A DNA stretch of 44,342 nt, taken from assembly GCA_039924845.1 (NCBI GenBank), contig JBDTAC010000042.1:1-44342 (forward strand). The letters run 5' to 3'. The translations under genes were made by a program, and so were the position numbers. Below, one piece after another: positions 16,733 to 23,951 of the stretch (position 1 is its first letter; each line of letters starts with the position of its first letter). The stretch comes from Bacteroidia bacterium. GTDB lineage: Bacteria; Bacteroidota; Bacteroidia; DATLTG01. A model generated the notes under the pieces. The model worked only from the letters and a program-made list of their open reading frames with translations. It made no database searches and had not been told where the DNA came from.

Positions 16733-17450
16733 AGACGAGTTTTCCTACCTCAATAAATGTGGCTTGAAACAGCGTTGAAAAATGTTTTTTTACTTTTCCT
16801 TTTACTTCGTTGATGTCTACCTTTTTGCCCAATTCTTTTTCCAGCGAAGTTACAGCCTTGTCGGAAATCCCGCAAGGAATGATGTGATTAAAATACGTTA
16901 AATCCGTATTTACGTTAAACGCCAAACCGTGCATTGTAACCCAACGACTGCTGCGAACGCCCATGGCACATATCTTTCGGGCTTTTGCTAAATTATCCAC
17001 ATCCAGCCAAACGCCGGTTAAACCAGAAATTCTTCCAGCAGCAATTCCATATTCTGCGAGCGTCAAAATAATTACATCTTCCAAAAAACGCAGATACTTA
17101 TGGATGTCCGTAAAAAAAGTATCTAAATCTAAAATCGGATACGCCACCAATTGTCCGGGACCGTGATACGTAATATCTCCGCCACGATTTATTTTATAAT
17201 ACGTTGCATTTTTTTGTTTTAAACTTTCTGCATTCAGCAAAAAATTATTTTCCGAACCACTTTTTCCGAGCGTATAAACATGCGGATGTTCGCAAAACAA
17301 TAAATAATTTTTAGTCGGAATTTGTTCTGATTCAGGAGGTGTTCGATTTGCAATTTTTTGATTAATCGTTTCCGAAAATAATTTTTCTTGATAGTCCCAA
17401 CAGACTTTATAGTCTATCAAATCCAAGTCCTGAAAAATAATTTTTTGCAT
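16722..17450 (-). CDS. lipB: Lipoyl(octanoyl) transferase
   Basis: Transfers the octanoyl group from acyl carrier protein to lipoyl domains of 2-oxoacid dehydrogenases and GcvH in the cytosol, the first step of lipoate synthesis. The 242-aa protein contains the LipB signature RGGDITYHGPGQLVAYPILD and, further on, VTMHGLAFNVNTDL and IIPCGI with the acyl-accepting Cys. A Lys in AMGVRSSRWVTMHG, usual at the site of K in other LipBs (GVR/GVK), is not seen and is replaced by Arg/Ser. The start codon and first codons (MQKIIFQ) are encoded by a motif copy. The gene is seven bases from the isomerase gene upstream, so they probably form an operon. Confidence 0.93.
   Translation of the reverse strand: MQKIIFQDLDLIDYKVCWDYQEKLFSETINQKIANRTPPESEQIPTKNYLLFCEHPHVYTLGKSGSENNFLLNAESLKQKNATYYKINRGGDITYHGPGQLVAYPILDLDTFFTDIHKYLRFLEDVIILTLAEYGIAAGRISGLTGVWLDVDNLAKARKICAMGVRSSRWVTMHGLAFNVNTDLTYFNHIIPCGISDKAVTSLEKELGKKVDINEVKGKVKKHFSTLFQATFIEVGKLVSKK
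17433..17446 (-). repeat. Intragenic motif copy at the lipB start
   Basis: AAAAATAATTTTTT on the plus strand; coding strand ATG CAA AAA ATT ATT TTT CAG. It covers codons 2-6 of lipB. Confidence 0.7.
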
Positions 17451-17457
17451 GGGTATT

Positions 17458-18441
17458 TTACAATTTTCCCAATTCTGATTTTAAGTGATTAATCACATTT
17501 ACTTCCACCGCGTCCACGCCATTTTGTTCGGCAACGAAATACGAAATCCAATCGCTGAGATGAATTAAATAAACAGCTTTTTCAATCAAAGAATTTCCTT
17601 TCGAATAAATTTCGACAATCGTAGAAGTATATTTTTCAAACACTTTTTTATTGATTTCGATGCGAGCTTGGTTGCGCGAAAAATCATCTTTATCTCTAAA
17701 AATAATGACTGCTAAATTTTCGTTTTTATGTGTCCAGCCCACCAATTCGTTGTGATTCATTTCGGGAATTACGTGGTGCCAACATAATATTTTTGCATTT
17801 TCATTTAATTGCTGGCGCAAGCGAATGGCAATGCCCTCGTTATAGGTGGTGCTGTATATTACTGGTAATTTATTTTTTAATTTCTCTGCGATTTTTTTTG
17901 CCTCTTCCAGAATTATTTTTTCATCTACATCAATTAATTTAATGGCATTTTCTAAGTCGTTCAAAAAATTATTTTTCAGAAGCCCGAAAAAATTCAGAAT
18001 AAAAAATTGTTGTGTAAACGAGTAACCTAAACAAGTGCGTGGCGGCATTCCTCCAGGAATTAGAATACAATCCAATTGTTTTTCTTTCGCGATAGCAGCT
18101 ATTTTACCGCCAGAAGTAATGCACACAATTTTTGCATTTCGTTGAATAGCCATTTCCAAACAATTCACCGTTTCTTCGGTATTTCCTGAATAAGAAGAGA
18201 TAATTACAAGCGTATTTTTATTGACGTAAGCCGGAATAAAATAACCTTTGATTACTTCAACTGGGACTTTTATTTCTATCGCTACCAATTCCGAAACAAT
18301 TGTTCCGCCAATGCCGGAGCCGCCTAAGCCAGAAATTAACACGTTTTTTATTTCGTGCGTGGACGCGCTTAATTTTATTTTTTTCCCAATATTCAGCGCT
18401 TCTTGCAATTGTTTTGAGAAGCCCGCAATCATATTTTTCAT
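17458..18441 (-). CDS. Bifunctional phosphoglucose/phosphomannose isomerase
   Basis: Interconverts glucose-6-phosphate and mannose-6-phosphate with fructose-6-phosphate; it links glycolysis with GDP-mannose formation and so may feed gmd in this block. The 327-aa cytosolic protein has two SIS domains. The first has LISGLGGSGIGG (36-47) and SSYSGNTEE (82-90), and the second begins near residue 185. Catalytic Glu227 and His230 lie in PEMNHNELVGW, and the C-terminal tail DWISYFVAEQNGVDAVEVNVI is characteristic of the family. A motif copy at 17963-17976 encodes KNNF in its middle part. Confidence 0.92.
   Translation of the reverse strand: MKNMIAGFSKQLQEALNIGKKIKLSASTHEIKNVLISGLGGSGIGGTIVSELVAIEIKVPVEVIKGYFIPAYVNKNTLVIISSYSGNTEETVNCLEMAIQRNAKIVCITSGGKIAAIAKEKQLDCILIPGGMPPRTCLGYSFTQQFFILNFFGLLKNNFLNDLENAIKLIDVDEKIILEEAKKIAEKLKNKLPVIYSTTYNEGIAIRLRQQLNENAKILCWHHVIPEMNHNELVGWTHKNENLAVIIFRDKDDFSRNQARIEINKKVFEKYTSTIVEIYSKGNSLIEKAVYLIHLSDWISYFVAEQNGVDAVEVNVINHLKSELGKL
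17963..17976 (-). repeat. Intragenic motif copy in the isomerase gene
   Basis: AAAAAATTATTTTT on the plus strand; read as K-N-N-F on the coding strand, a different frame from the KIIF copy in the neighbouring lipB. Confidence 0.7.
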
Positions 18442-18499
18442 TCGCTCTTTTTATTTAAGGAAGGTAAAAGTAATAAAAAATCAGAAACCGATTGATTTT

Positions 18500-19183
18500 C
18501 TAAAGCGCCGCAAATGCGATGGCGGCAATGCTCACTGTTGTATTCGGAATTTTAAGCAGCGTTTGTGCGCAGGCTTCTAATGTAGAACCAGTAGTTACCA
18601 CGTCATCCACAATTAAAATATGCTTCCCTTTTGCCAAAAAATTATTTTTTGTTTCGAAAATAGTTTCCACATTTTGCCAACGTTTATAACGCGATTTACG
18701 TGTTTGTGTTTCTGAAAAGGTATTTCGAAAAATTATTTTTTCGGAGCACTCAATTTGCATTGATTTGGCGATGCCTTCCGCGAAAAGCGAACTTTGATTG
18801 TAACCTCTTTTTTTTATTTTTTCGAGATGCAAAGGAACGGGAACCACCATATTTATATCTTTAAATAGATCAGTTTGTTTTAATTCATTTCCATAAAAAT
18901 GGCCGAGTATTTTTCCAATTTCTTTCTGATTTCGATATTTTAATTGATGAATTAAATGTTGAATTTTTCCGCCTTTGCTAAAGGTAAACATCGCGGCTGC
19001 AGCAGCAATATCAGCTCTTCCCCAAAAAAGTCGCGCTACGGGATTATCTTGCAAATAATGATAATTTGTTTTTGGTAAACGATACAAACAATGTGTGCAA
19101 ATTAAATTTTCGTTGTGCATTAAAATACCTTCGCAAGAAGCGCAAACAGGAGGATAAATCAAGGATAAAAAGTCTTTTAACAT
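18500..19183 (-). CDS. ComF family protein (phosphoribosyltransferase-fold)
   Basis: A 227-aa protein of the ComF/GntX family. It has an N-terminal zinc-ribbon with C14, C17, C29 and C32 (VCASCEG and CTHC), then a phosphoribosyltransferase domain whose PRPP-loop signature ILIVDDVVTTGST lies at about 189-201. In competent bacteria ComF works with DNA-uptake and processing proteins, although ComF homologues are common in Bacteroidota of unknown competence. Two motif copies (18636-18650 and 18728-18741) encode KNNF and KIIF in two different frames within the gene. It heads the minus-strand block, divergent from the coiled-coil gene. Confidence 0.9.
   Translation of the reverse strand: MLKDFLSLIYPPVCASCEGILMHNENLICTHCLYRLPKTNYHYLQDNPVARLFWGRADIAAAAAMFTFSKGGKIQHLIHQLKYRNQKEIGKILGHFYGNELKQTDLFKDINMVVPVPLHLEKIKKRGYNQSSLFAEGIAKSMQIECSEKIIFRNTFSETQTRKSRYKRWQNVETIFETKNNFLAKGKHILIVDDVVTTGSTLEACAQTLLKIPNTTVSIAAIAFAAL
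18636..18741 (-). repeat. Two intragenic motif copies in comF
   Basis: Copy one at 18636-18650 (protein ETKNNFLAK) and copy two at 18728-18741 (protein CSEKIIFRN). The same base core is translated in two different frames 92 bp apart. Confidence 0.75.
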
Positions 19184-19225
19184 TTTTTAAGAAATCAGTA
19201 AAAAGATGATGGAACTAAAAAATTG

Positions 19226-19233
19226 TACTTTTG
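19226..19233 (+). promoter_or_regulatory. Putative -7 box of the coiled-coil gene
   Basis: TACTTTTG fits TAnnTTTG, 58 bp upstream of the ATG at 19292 in the divergent intergenic region with comF. No matching TTTG -33 box was found. Confidence 0.4.
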
Positions 19234-19291
19234 TAATCGCAAACGAAATAAACATCCTAAAAAGTATATTATCTTTTTTTAATTTAAAATT

Positions 19292-20230
19292 ATGGAGAAT
19301 ACGCAAAGTCCAATTGACAAAAAAACGGAAGAACAAAAATCGAAAGACCGTGTTTTTATCATTATTATTATTATTCTCTTATTTCTTTGCGGAATACTTG
19401 GATGGCAATATTGGGTGCAAAAAAACAGAGCGGAACAAGAAATTGTTGTTACAAAAACAATAACTGTTGAACGCGATAATGTGAAAGATGATTTGCTGGC
19501 TTTGCAATCGCAGTACGGATCTTTAAAAACAAACAATACTGCGTTACAAGCGCAATTGGATAACAAACGAGATACTATTGCAGCTTTGCTGGTACAAGCT
19601 GAAAAATACAAAGACGATGCTTATATTATGTCGCGATTACGCAAGGAAACCAATACGTTGCGTGAGATTATGAAAGGATATGTGGTTACGATTGATTCCT
19701 TGAACACATTAAATCAACATCTTACGGTGGAACGCGATCAGGCAAAACACGATTTGAAATCTGAGCAAGGAAAAACGGAAACGTTGAACAAGCAAAACGA
19801 GGATTTACAAAGTGTAGTTAATACTGGCTCTATCCTCCAAGCCAATCATATTATAGTGGAAGGTGTTCATTTAAAATCTGGCGGAAAACGCGAATCAGAG
19901 ACAACGCATGCCAAACGTGTGGATAAAATAAAAGTAAGTTTTACCATCGCGCAAAATAATATTTCTCGCACCGGGAACAGAGATATTTATCTTCGGATTA
20001 TTTCTCCGGATGGAAAGGAATTATCCCAAACAGGTGATGAATCCAGCATGTTTGATTTTCAAGGCGGAAAAGGTTTTTTTGCAGGAAAACAATCCTTTAA
20101 TTATCAAGATCAGGAAATCAGTTTAACGATGTATGGTTCCAGCAAAGATCCTTTTGTGTCTGGAAAATATATTATTAATATTTATTCTGACAAAGCGGAA
20201 ATAGGGCAAACGACGCTTACGCTGAAATAA
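19292..20230 (+). CDS. Membrane-anchored coiled-coil protein, function unknown
   Basis: A 312-aa protein with a short charged cytoplasmic start, one membrane helix (about 22-41, IIIIILLFLCGILGWQYW) and a long coiled coil of about 45-180 (heptads rich in Leu, Glu, Asn, Gln; repeated TVERDxxKxDL at about 57-67 and 145-155). A compact beta-rich C-terminal domain covers about 190-312 (KVSFTIAQNNISRTGNRDIYLRIISPDGKEL, GKYIINIYSDKAEIGQTTLTLK). The C-terminal part looks like an immunoglobulin-type domain on a stalk in the periplasm. I recognise no named family. The gene is monocistronic, ending before a strong bidirectional terminator. Confidence 0.78.
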   Translation: MENTQSPIDKKTEEQKSKDRVFIIIIIILLFLCGILGWQYWVQKNRAEQEIVVTKTITVERDNVKDDLLALQSQYGSLKTNNTALQAQLDNKRDTIAALLVQAEKYKDDAYIMSRLRKETNTLREIMKGYVVTIDSLNTLNQHLTVERDQAKHDLKSEQGKTETLNKQNEDLQSVVNTGSILQANHIIVEGVHLKSGGKRESETTHAKRVDKIKVSFTIAQNNISRTGNRDIYLRIISPDGKELSQTGDESSMFDFQGGKGFFAGKQSFNYQDQEISLTMYGSSKDPFVSGKYIINIYSDKAEIGQTTLTLK

Positions 20231-20247
20231 AAATTAAGTTGTGTTTT

Positions 20248-20276
20248 AAAAATCCGGTAATTATTACCGGATTTTT
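20248..20276. terminator. Bidirectional terminator
   Basis: AAAAATCCGGTAA (20248-20260) and TTACCGGATTTTT (20264-20276) form a 13-bp stem with loop TTA. It serves the convergent coiled-coil gene (+) and amidohydrolase gene (-), and it contains the last codons and stop of the latter (CGG TAA). Confidence 0.92.
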
Positions 20277-21466
20277 TTATGCGCTTTTACCAACACTTTT
20301 ACTTCTGTATTTTTACTAAGCGAGCCATTATTTTTATTGATATTATTGAGAAGTAGCAATCCTGGGAATTTATTTTTTTCGATAGTTCCGAAAAAATCGC
20401 TGCAATTTAAAAAATCAGATCCATTTTTTGTTGCCCACGTAAGCAACGTATTTAAAGGAATTTCAGGACGAGCCACAGAAATTATTTTCAATTCTTCCAA
20501 AATGCTTAATTGATGATTAGACGCTAAACTGTCCGTCCCGATTGTGATACGTGCATTTTCGGAAATAAAATTTTCAAAATCAGGCAATTTATTTTCTATA
20601 TACAAATTCGCATTCGGACAAAAACACCAATAAAGATGAGGATGAAAGGCGTTTGCCCATTTAATATCTTCACGCGAAGTAAATGTATTGTGAACCAATA
20701 AAAAATTATTTTTTTGTGCGAGTTGTGGCAAGGTAGCGCGCAAAGAATTTTTTTCGGGAGCTTTCCAAAAGTCTGTGTCAATGCCAAAAAGCTGCAATCG
20801 CGCTAAAATTTTTCCTTGTTTTTTTTCAAAAAATAAATTTTCATCTTCACATTCTTGGTTGTGAATGGTGGAAATAGAATTATTTTTTTCAGTTTCAAAA
20901 AATAATTTTTTCAAGAGGGTTTCTGAAGCCGAATAAGGTGCGTGTGGCGAAATAGAAACGTGATTAGAAACGTGTGAAATATATTTTTCTTTCAACGCCA
21001 TACTTCGCGCAAAAGCATTTTCCGCTTTATCAGGATGAAATCCAAATACTTCAATAAACGTGTGGTAAAAAATATTTTTTCTACTTTTTTGTGCAAAACT
21101 TTTATCTCCATTTGAAATATCGCCAACAGCCACAATTCCGTTTAAAATCATTTCGTTTTCGGCATTTTCAATGGCTTGTGAAATTTCTTCTTCGTCGGCT
21201 TTGCGTTGTTTTTCAATTTCGCGAATAAACACATCCAATCCCGTTTTTTCGGGTAATTTATTTTTCAGATGTGAGAGTTCGAGATGGCAATGTGTGTTCA
21301 CAAAACCCGGACAAATAATTCCTACGTGATTTTCTAATTCTTCTTTATTGACAGTATTTTCAGGAAGTACATCCAAAATTTTTCCGTCATCGGTTACGAT
21401 GATAATTCCGTTTTTAATCGGAGGATTTTTTATCGAAAAAATAATATCGGCTGTAATTTTACGCAT
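20264..21466 (-). CDS. Amidohydrolase family protein (deaminase-type metal-dependent hydrolase)
   Basis: A 400-aa cytosolic TIM-barrel amidohydrolase. Metal ligands are visible as H59-C-H61 (GFVNTHCHLELSHL), H202, H259 and D312 (TIGTDSLASN); SPHAPYS (H175) is the pattern shared by the SAH/MTA/chlorohydrolase and aminodeoxyfutalosine-deaminase groups. The substrate cannot be fixed: adenosine-type deamination, including 6-amino-6-deoxyfutalosine in the futalosine route to menaquinone, is one possibility, attractive because the window encodes a quinol-dependent chain, but no mqn genes are seen nearby. Motif copies at 20700-20715 and 20897-20911 lie inside the gene. Confidence 0.82.
   Translation of the reverse strand: MRKITADIIFSIKNPPIKNGIIIVTDDGKILDVLPENTVNKEELENHVGIICPGFVNTHCHLELSHLKNKLPEKTGLDVFIREIEKQRKADEEEISQAIENAENEMILNGIVAVGDISNGDKSFAQKSRKNIFYHTFIEVFGFHPDKAENAFARSMALKEKYISHVSNHVSISPHAPYSASETLLKKLFFETEKNNSISTIHNQECEDENLFFEKKQGKILARLQLFGIDTDFWKAPEKNSLRATLPQLAQKNNFLLVHNTFTSREDIKWANAFHPHLYWCFCPNANLYIENKLPDFENFISENARITIGTDSLASNHQLSILEELKIISVARPEIPLNTLLTWATKNGSDFLNCSDFFGTIEKNKFPGLLLLNNINKNNGSLSKNTEVKVLVKAHKKIR
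20700..20911 (-). repeat. Two intragenic motif copies in the amidohydrolase gene
   Basis: 20700-20715 encodes QKNNFLL and 20897-20911 encodes KKLFFE; the same base core is read in different frames. Confidence 0.7.
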
Positions 21467-21517
21467 TGCTTATCATTTGATTTTGCAAAAATAGACGATT
21501 TTTCTCAGACTAATTTT

Positions 21518-21525
21518 TACCTTTG
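21518..21525 (+). promoter_or_regulatory. Putative -7 box of rlmN, very close to the start codon
   Basis: TACCTTTG fits TAnnTTTG but ends only four bases before the ATG at 21530, so a transcript from it would have almost no leader. Confidence 0.35.
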
Positions 21526-21529
21526 CCGC

Positions 21530-22582
21530 ATGTCTGAAACACTTGACAAAAAGGATATTCGCACTTTATCGTTGGAAGAAATCGAAAAATATTTTCTCGA
21601 AAACGGAGAAAAAAAATTTCGTGCCAAGCAAGTGTATGAATGGCTTTGGCAAAAATCGGTACACCATTTTTCGGAAATGACCAACCTCTCGAAAACCACA
21701 CGCGAATGGCTCGAAAATAATTTTTGTATTAACGCCGTGGAAATAGATTCCTCACAAATTAGTCGTGATAGAACCATTAAAAATGCATTTCGTTTATACG
21801 ATGGAAATATCGTTGAAGGTGTTTTAATTCCTACTAAAACTCGTATGACGGCTTGCATTTCATCGCAAGTAGGTTGCAGCTTAACGTGTAAATTTTGCGC
21901 CACCGGACGTATGGAACGTTTGCGAAATTTAAACGCCGATGAAATTTATGATCAGGTAGTTTTGATACGAAACGAAGCACTCGAAAAATACAAAACGCCA
22001 CTCACCAACATCGTGTACATGGGCATGGGCGAGCCTTTGCTGAATTATAAAAGCGTACTCGAATCGATTGAAAAAATAACTTCGCCGCAAGGCTTAAATA
22101 TTTCATACCAACGCATTACTGTTTCCACAGCGGGTATCGCTAAAATGATAAAAAAATTAGGCGATGATGGCGTAAAATTTAATTTAGCACTTTCGCTGCA
22201 CGCCGCGAACGACGAGAAACGCAGCAAAATAATGCCCATCAACGAACAAAATTCTTTGGATGCTTTAACAGAAGCCTTGAATTATTTTTACGAAAAAACC
22301 GAAACGCGCATTACTTACGAATACATTATTTTCAAGGATTTTAACGATACTTTGGAAGATGCGCGCGAGTTGGTAGATTTTTGCAAACGTACGCCTTGCA
22401 AGGTAAATGTGATTGAATACAATCCGATTGAAAATGGCGAATTTGAACAAACCTCTAACGAACGTTTAGAAGCGTTTACCAATTATTTGGAAAATAATAA
22501 TGTGATTGTAAATGTGCGCAGAAGTCGCGGAAAAGATATTGATGCGGCTTGCGGACAGCTTGCCAATAAACAGAAAAAATAA
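21530..22582 (+). CDS. rlmN: 23S rRNA (adenine(2503)-C2)-methyltransferase RlmN
   Basis: A radical-SAM methyltransferase that methylates C2 of A2503 in 23S rRNA and A37 of some tRNAs. The 350-aa protein has an N-terminal HhH-like region and then the radical-SAM cluster motif C116-SLT-C120-KF-C123. Downstream are MGMGEPLLNY and the SAM-binding segments LSLHAAND. The mechanistic C-terminal Cys, C341 in DIDAACGQL, is present, distinguishing it from a degraded copy. The frame and length are normal. The gene is single, divergent from the amidohydrolase gene; its closeness to a -7-like box suggests a leaderless or very short-leader mRNA. Confidence 0.96.
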   Translation: MSETLDKKDIRTLSLEEIEKYFLENGEKKFRAKQVYEWLWQKSVHHFSEMTNLSKTTREWLENNFCINAVEIDSSQISRDRTIKNAFRLYDGNIVEGVLIPTKTRMTACISSQVGCSLTCKFCATGRMERLRNLNADEIYDQVVLIRNEALEKYKTPLTNIVYMGMGEPLLNYKSVLESIEKITSPQGLNISYQRITVSTAGIAKMIKKLGDDGVKFNLALSLHAANDEKRSKIMPINEQNSLDALTEALNYFYEKTETRITYEYIIFKDFNDTLEDARELVDFCKRTPCKVNVIEYNPIENGEFEQTSNERLEAFTNYLENNNVIVNVRRSRGKDIDAACGQLANKQKK

Positions 22583-22600
22583 ATCGCATCAAAAATAACG

Positions 22601-22620
22601 CTTCGAAAAATTAATTTTTC
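22601..22620. repeat. Motif copy downstream of rlmN
   Basis: CTTCGAAAAATTAATTTTTC: a variant with centre TTAA, 19 bp after the rlmN stop. Confidence 0.7.
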
Positions 22621-22671
22621 AAACACTAAAATTCGTAAAATAATTATTTCCGGAAATAGCTAAACGTTTAG

Positions 22672-22679
22672 TAATTTTG
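22672..22679 (+). promoter_or_regulatory. Putative -7 box of the PLP enzyme gene
   Basis: TAATTTTG is an exact TAnnTTTG; 21 bp upstream is TTTC (22647-22650), one mismatch from TTTG. The next motif copy (22681-22700) would lie in the transcribed leader. Confidence 0.5.
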
Positions 22680-22680
22680 C

Positions 22681-22700
22681 TTCCGAAAAAATAATTTTTT
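22681..22700. repeat. Motif copy in the leader of the PLP enzyme gene
   Basis: TTCCGAAAAAATAATTTTTT ends four bases before the ATG at 22705. Confidence 0.75.
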
Positions 22701-22704
22701 AACG

Positions 22705-23844
22705 ATGAAATTCGGAACAAAAGCCATCCATGCCGGACAAGAGCCGGATCCAGCTACAGGAGCCATTATGACTCCCATTTATCAAACTTCTACTTACGTG
22801 CAAACCTCGCCGGGAAACCACAAAGGCTACGAGTATTCGCGTACGCACAATCCCACGCGCAGAGCCTTAGAAAAAAATTTAGCGGCGCTCGAGAACGGGA
22901 AACATGGTTTGTGTTTTGGCAGCGGAATGGCGGCTATTGATACGGTTGCGAAACTTTTAAAACCGGGTGACGAAGTCATTTCTACGAACGATTTATATGG
23001 AGGAACGTACCGAATTTTTACAAAAATATTTGCACAATACGGCATCAAATTTCATTTTATCGGAATGCAAAATGTATCCGAAATTGAAAAATACATCACC
23101 AAAAATACCAAATTGATTTGGGTGGAAACGCCCACCAATCCGATGCTGAACATCATCGACATCAAAGCGGTTGCGGCGCTTTCGCAGAAAAATAATATTT
23201 TGTTAGCGGTGGATAATACCTTCGCTTCGCCGTATTTACAAACGCCTTTGGATTTGGGCGCGGACATTGTGATGCATTCCGTTACAAAATATTTGGGTGG
23301 ACATTCTGATGTGGTGATGGGTGCTTTGATTTGTAAAGACGACGCTTTGGCGGAACGTTTGGCTTTCATACAAAATAGTTGCGGCGGAGTTCCGGGTCCG
23401 CAAGATTGTTTTTTGGTTTTGCGTGGAATAAAAACACTTCATGTTCGGATGGAAAGACATTCCGAGAACGGGAAAAAAATTGCCCATTATTTGAAGAAAC
23501 ATCCGAAAGTAGAAAATGTGTATTGGCCAGGATTTGAAAGTCATCCAAACCATTTGGTTGCTAAAAATCAAATGCGTGATTTTGGCGGAATGATGTCGTT
23601 TACACTGAAAGGAAATAAATTGGAAGAGGCGCATAAAATATTATCCAAATTGCATTTGTTTTCCTTGGCAGAATCGCTTGGTGGTGTAGAATCTTTGTGC
23701 GGACATCCCGCTACAATGACGCACGCGTCCATTCCGAAAGAAGAACGCGAAAAAACGGGTGTGGTAGATTCCTTAATTCGTTTGAGCGTCGGAATCGAGG
23801 ATGCAGACGATTTGATAAAAGATTTAGAACAAGCAATTGGATAA
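22705..23844 (+). CDS. Trans-sulfuration PLP enzyme (cystathionine gamma-synthase / gamma-lyase family)
   Basis: A 379-aa cytosolic PLP-dependent enzyme of the Cys/Met metabolism family; makes or splits cystathionine in methionine/cysteine exchange. The PLP-binding K195 lies in MHSVTKYLGGHSD. Other family features are YSRTHNPTR (48-52 region), GSGMAAID, DLYGGTYR and SLGGVESLCGHPATMTHAS near the C-terminus. Sequence motifs alone do not separate the synthase (metB) from the lyase, so no symbol is given. Length is typical (about 380 aa). Nothing next to it belongs to the same pathway; it probably has its own promoter. Confidence 0.93.
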   Translation: MKFGTKAIHAGQEPDPATGAIMTPIYQTSTYVQTSPGNHKGYEYSRTHNPTRRALEKNLAALENGKHGLCFGSGMAAIDTVAKLLKPGDEVISTNDLYGGTYRIFTKIFAQYGIKFHFIGMQNVSEIEKYITKNTKLIWVETPTNPMLNIIDIKAVAALSQKNNILLAVDNTFASPYLQTPLDLGADIVMHSVTKYLGGHSDVVMGALICKDDALAERLAFIQNSCGGVPGPQDCFLVLRGIKTLHVRMERHSENGKKIAHYLKKHPKVENVYWPGFESHPNHLVAKNQMRDFGGMMSFTLKGNKLEEAHKILSKLHLFSLAESLGGVESLCGHPATMTHASIPKEEREKTGVVDSLIRLSVGIEDADDLIKDLEQAIG

Positions 23845-23890
23845 AATTATTTTTTCAGCTTCCAAAAAAATAATTTTTCGAAGGCTTTTT
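23844..23890 (+). terminator. Motif-based imperfect terminator after the PLP enzyme gene
   Basis: One motif copy (23844-23856, AAAATTATTTTTTC) follows the stop directly, and a second, AGCTTCC + A7-TAA-T5 + CGAAGGCT (about 23857-23884), forms an imperfect hairpin ending in TTTTT. It probably ends transcription, but the arms have mismatches. Confidence 0.6.
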
Positions 23891-23951
23891 AAACATCGTT
23901 TGTAAAATAAAAATATATGCTGTACTTTTAGCTCCCTTTTGAAAGGAAAAA

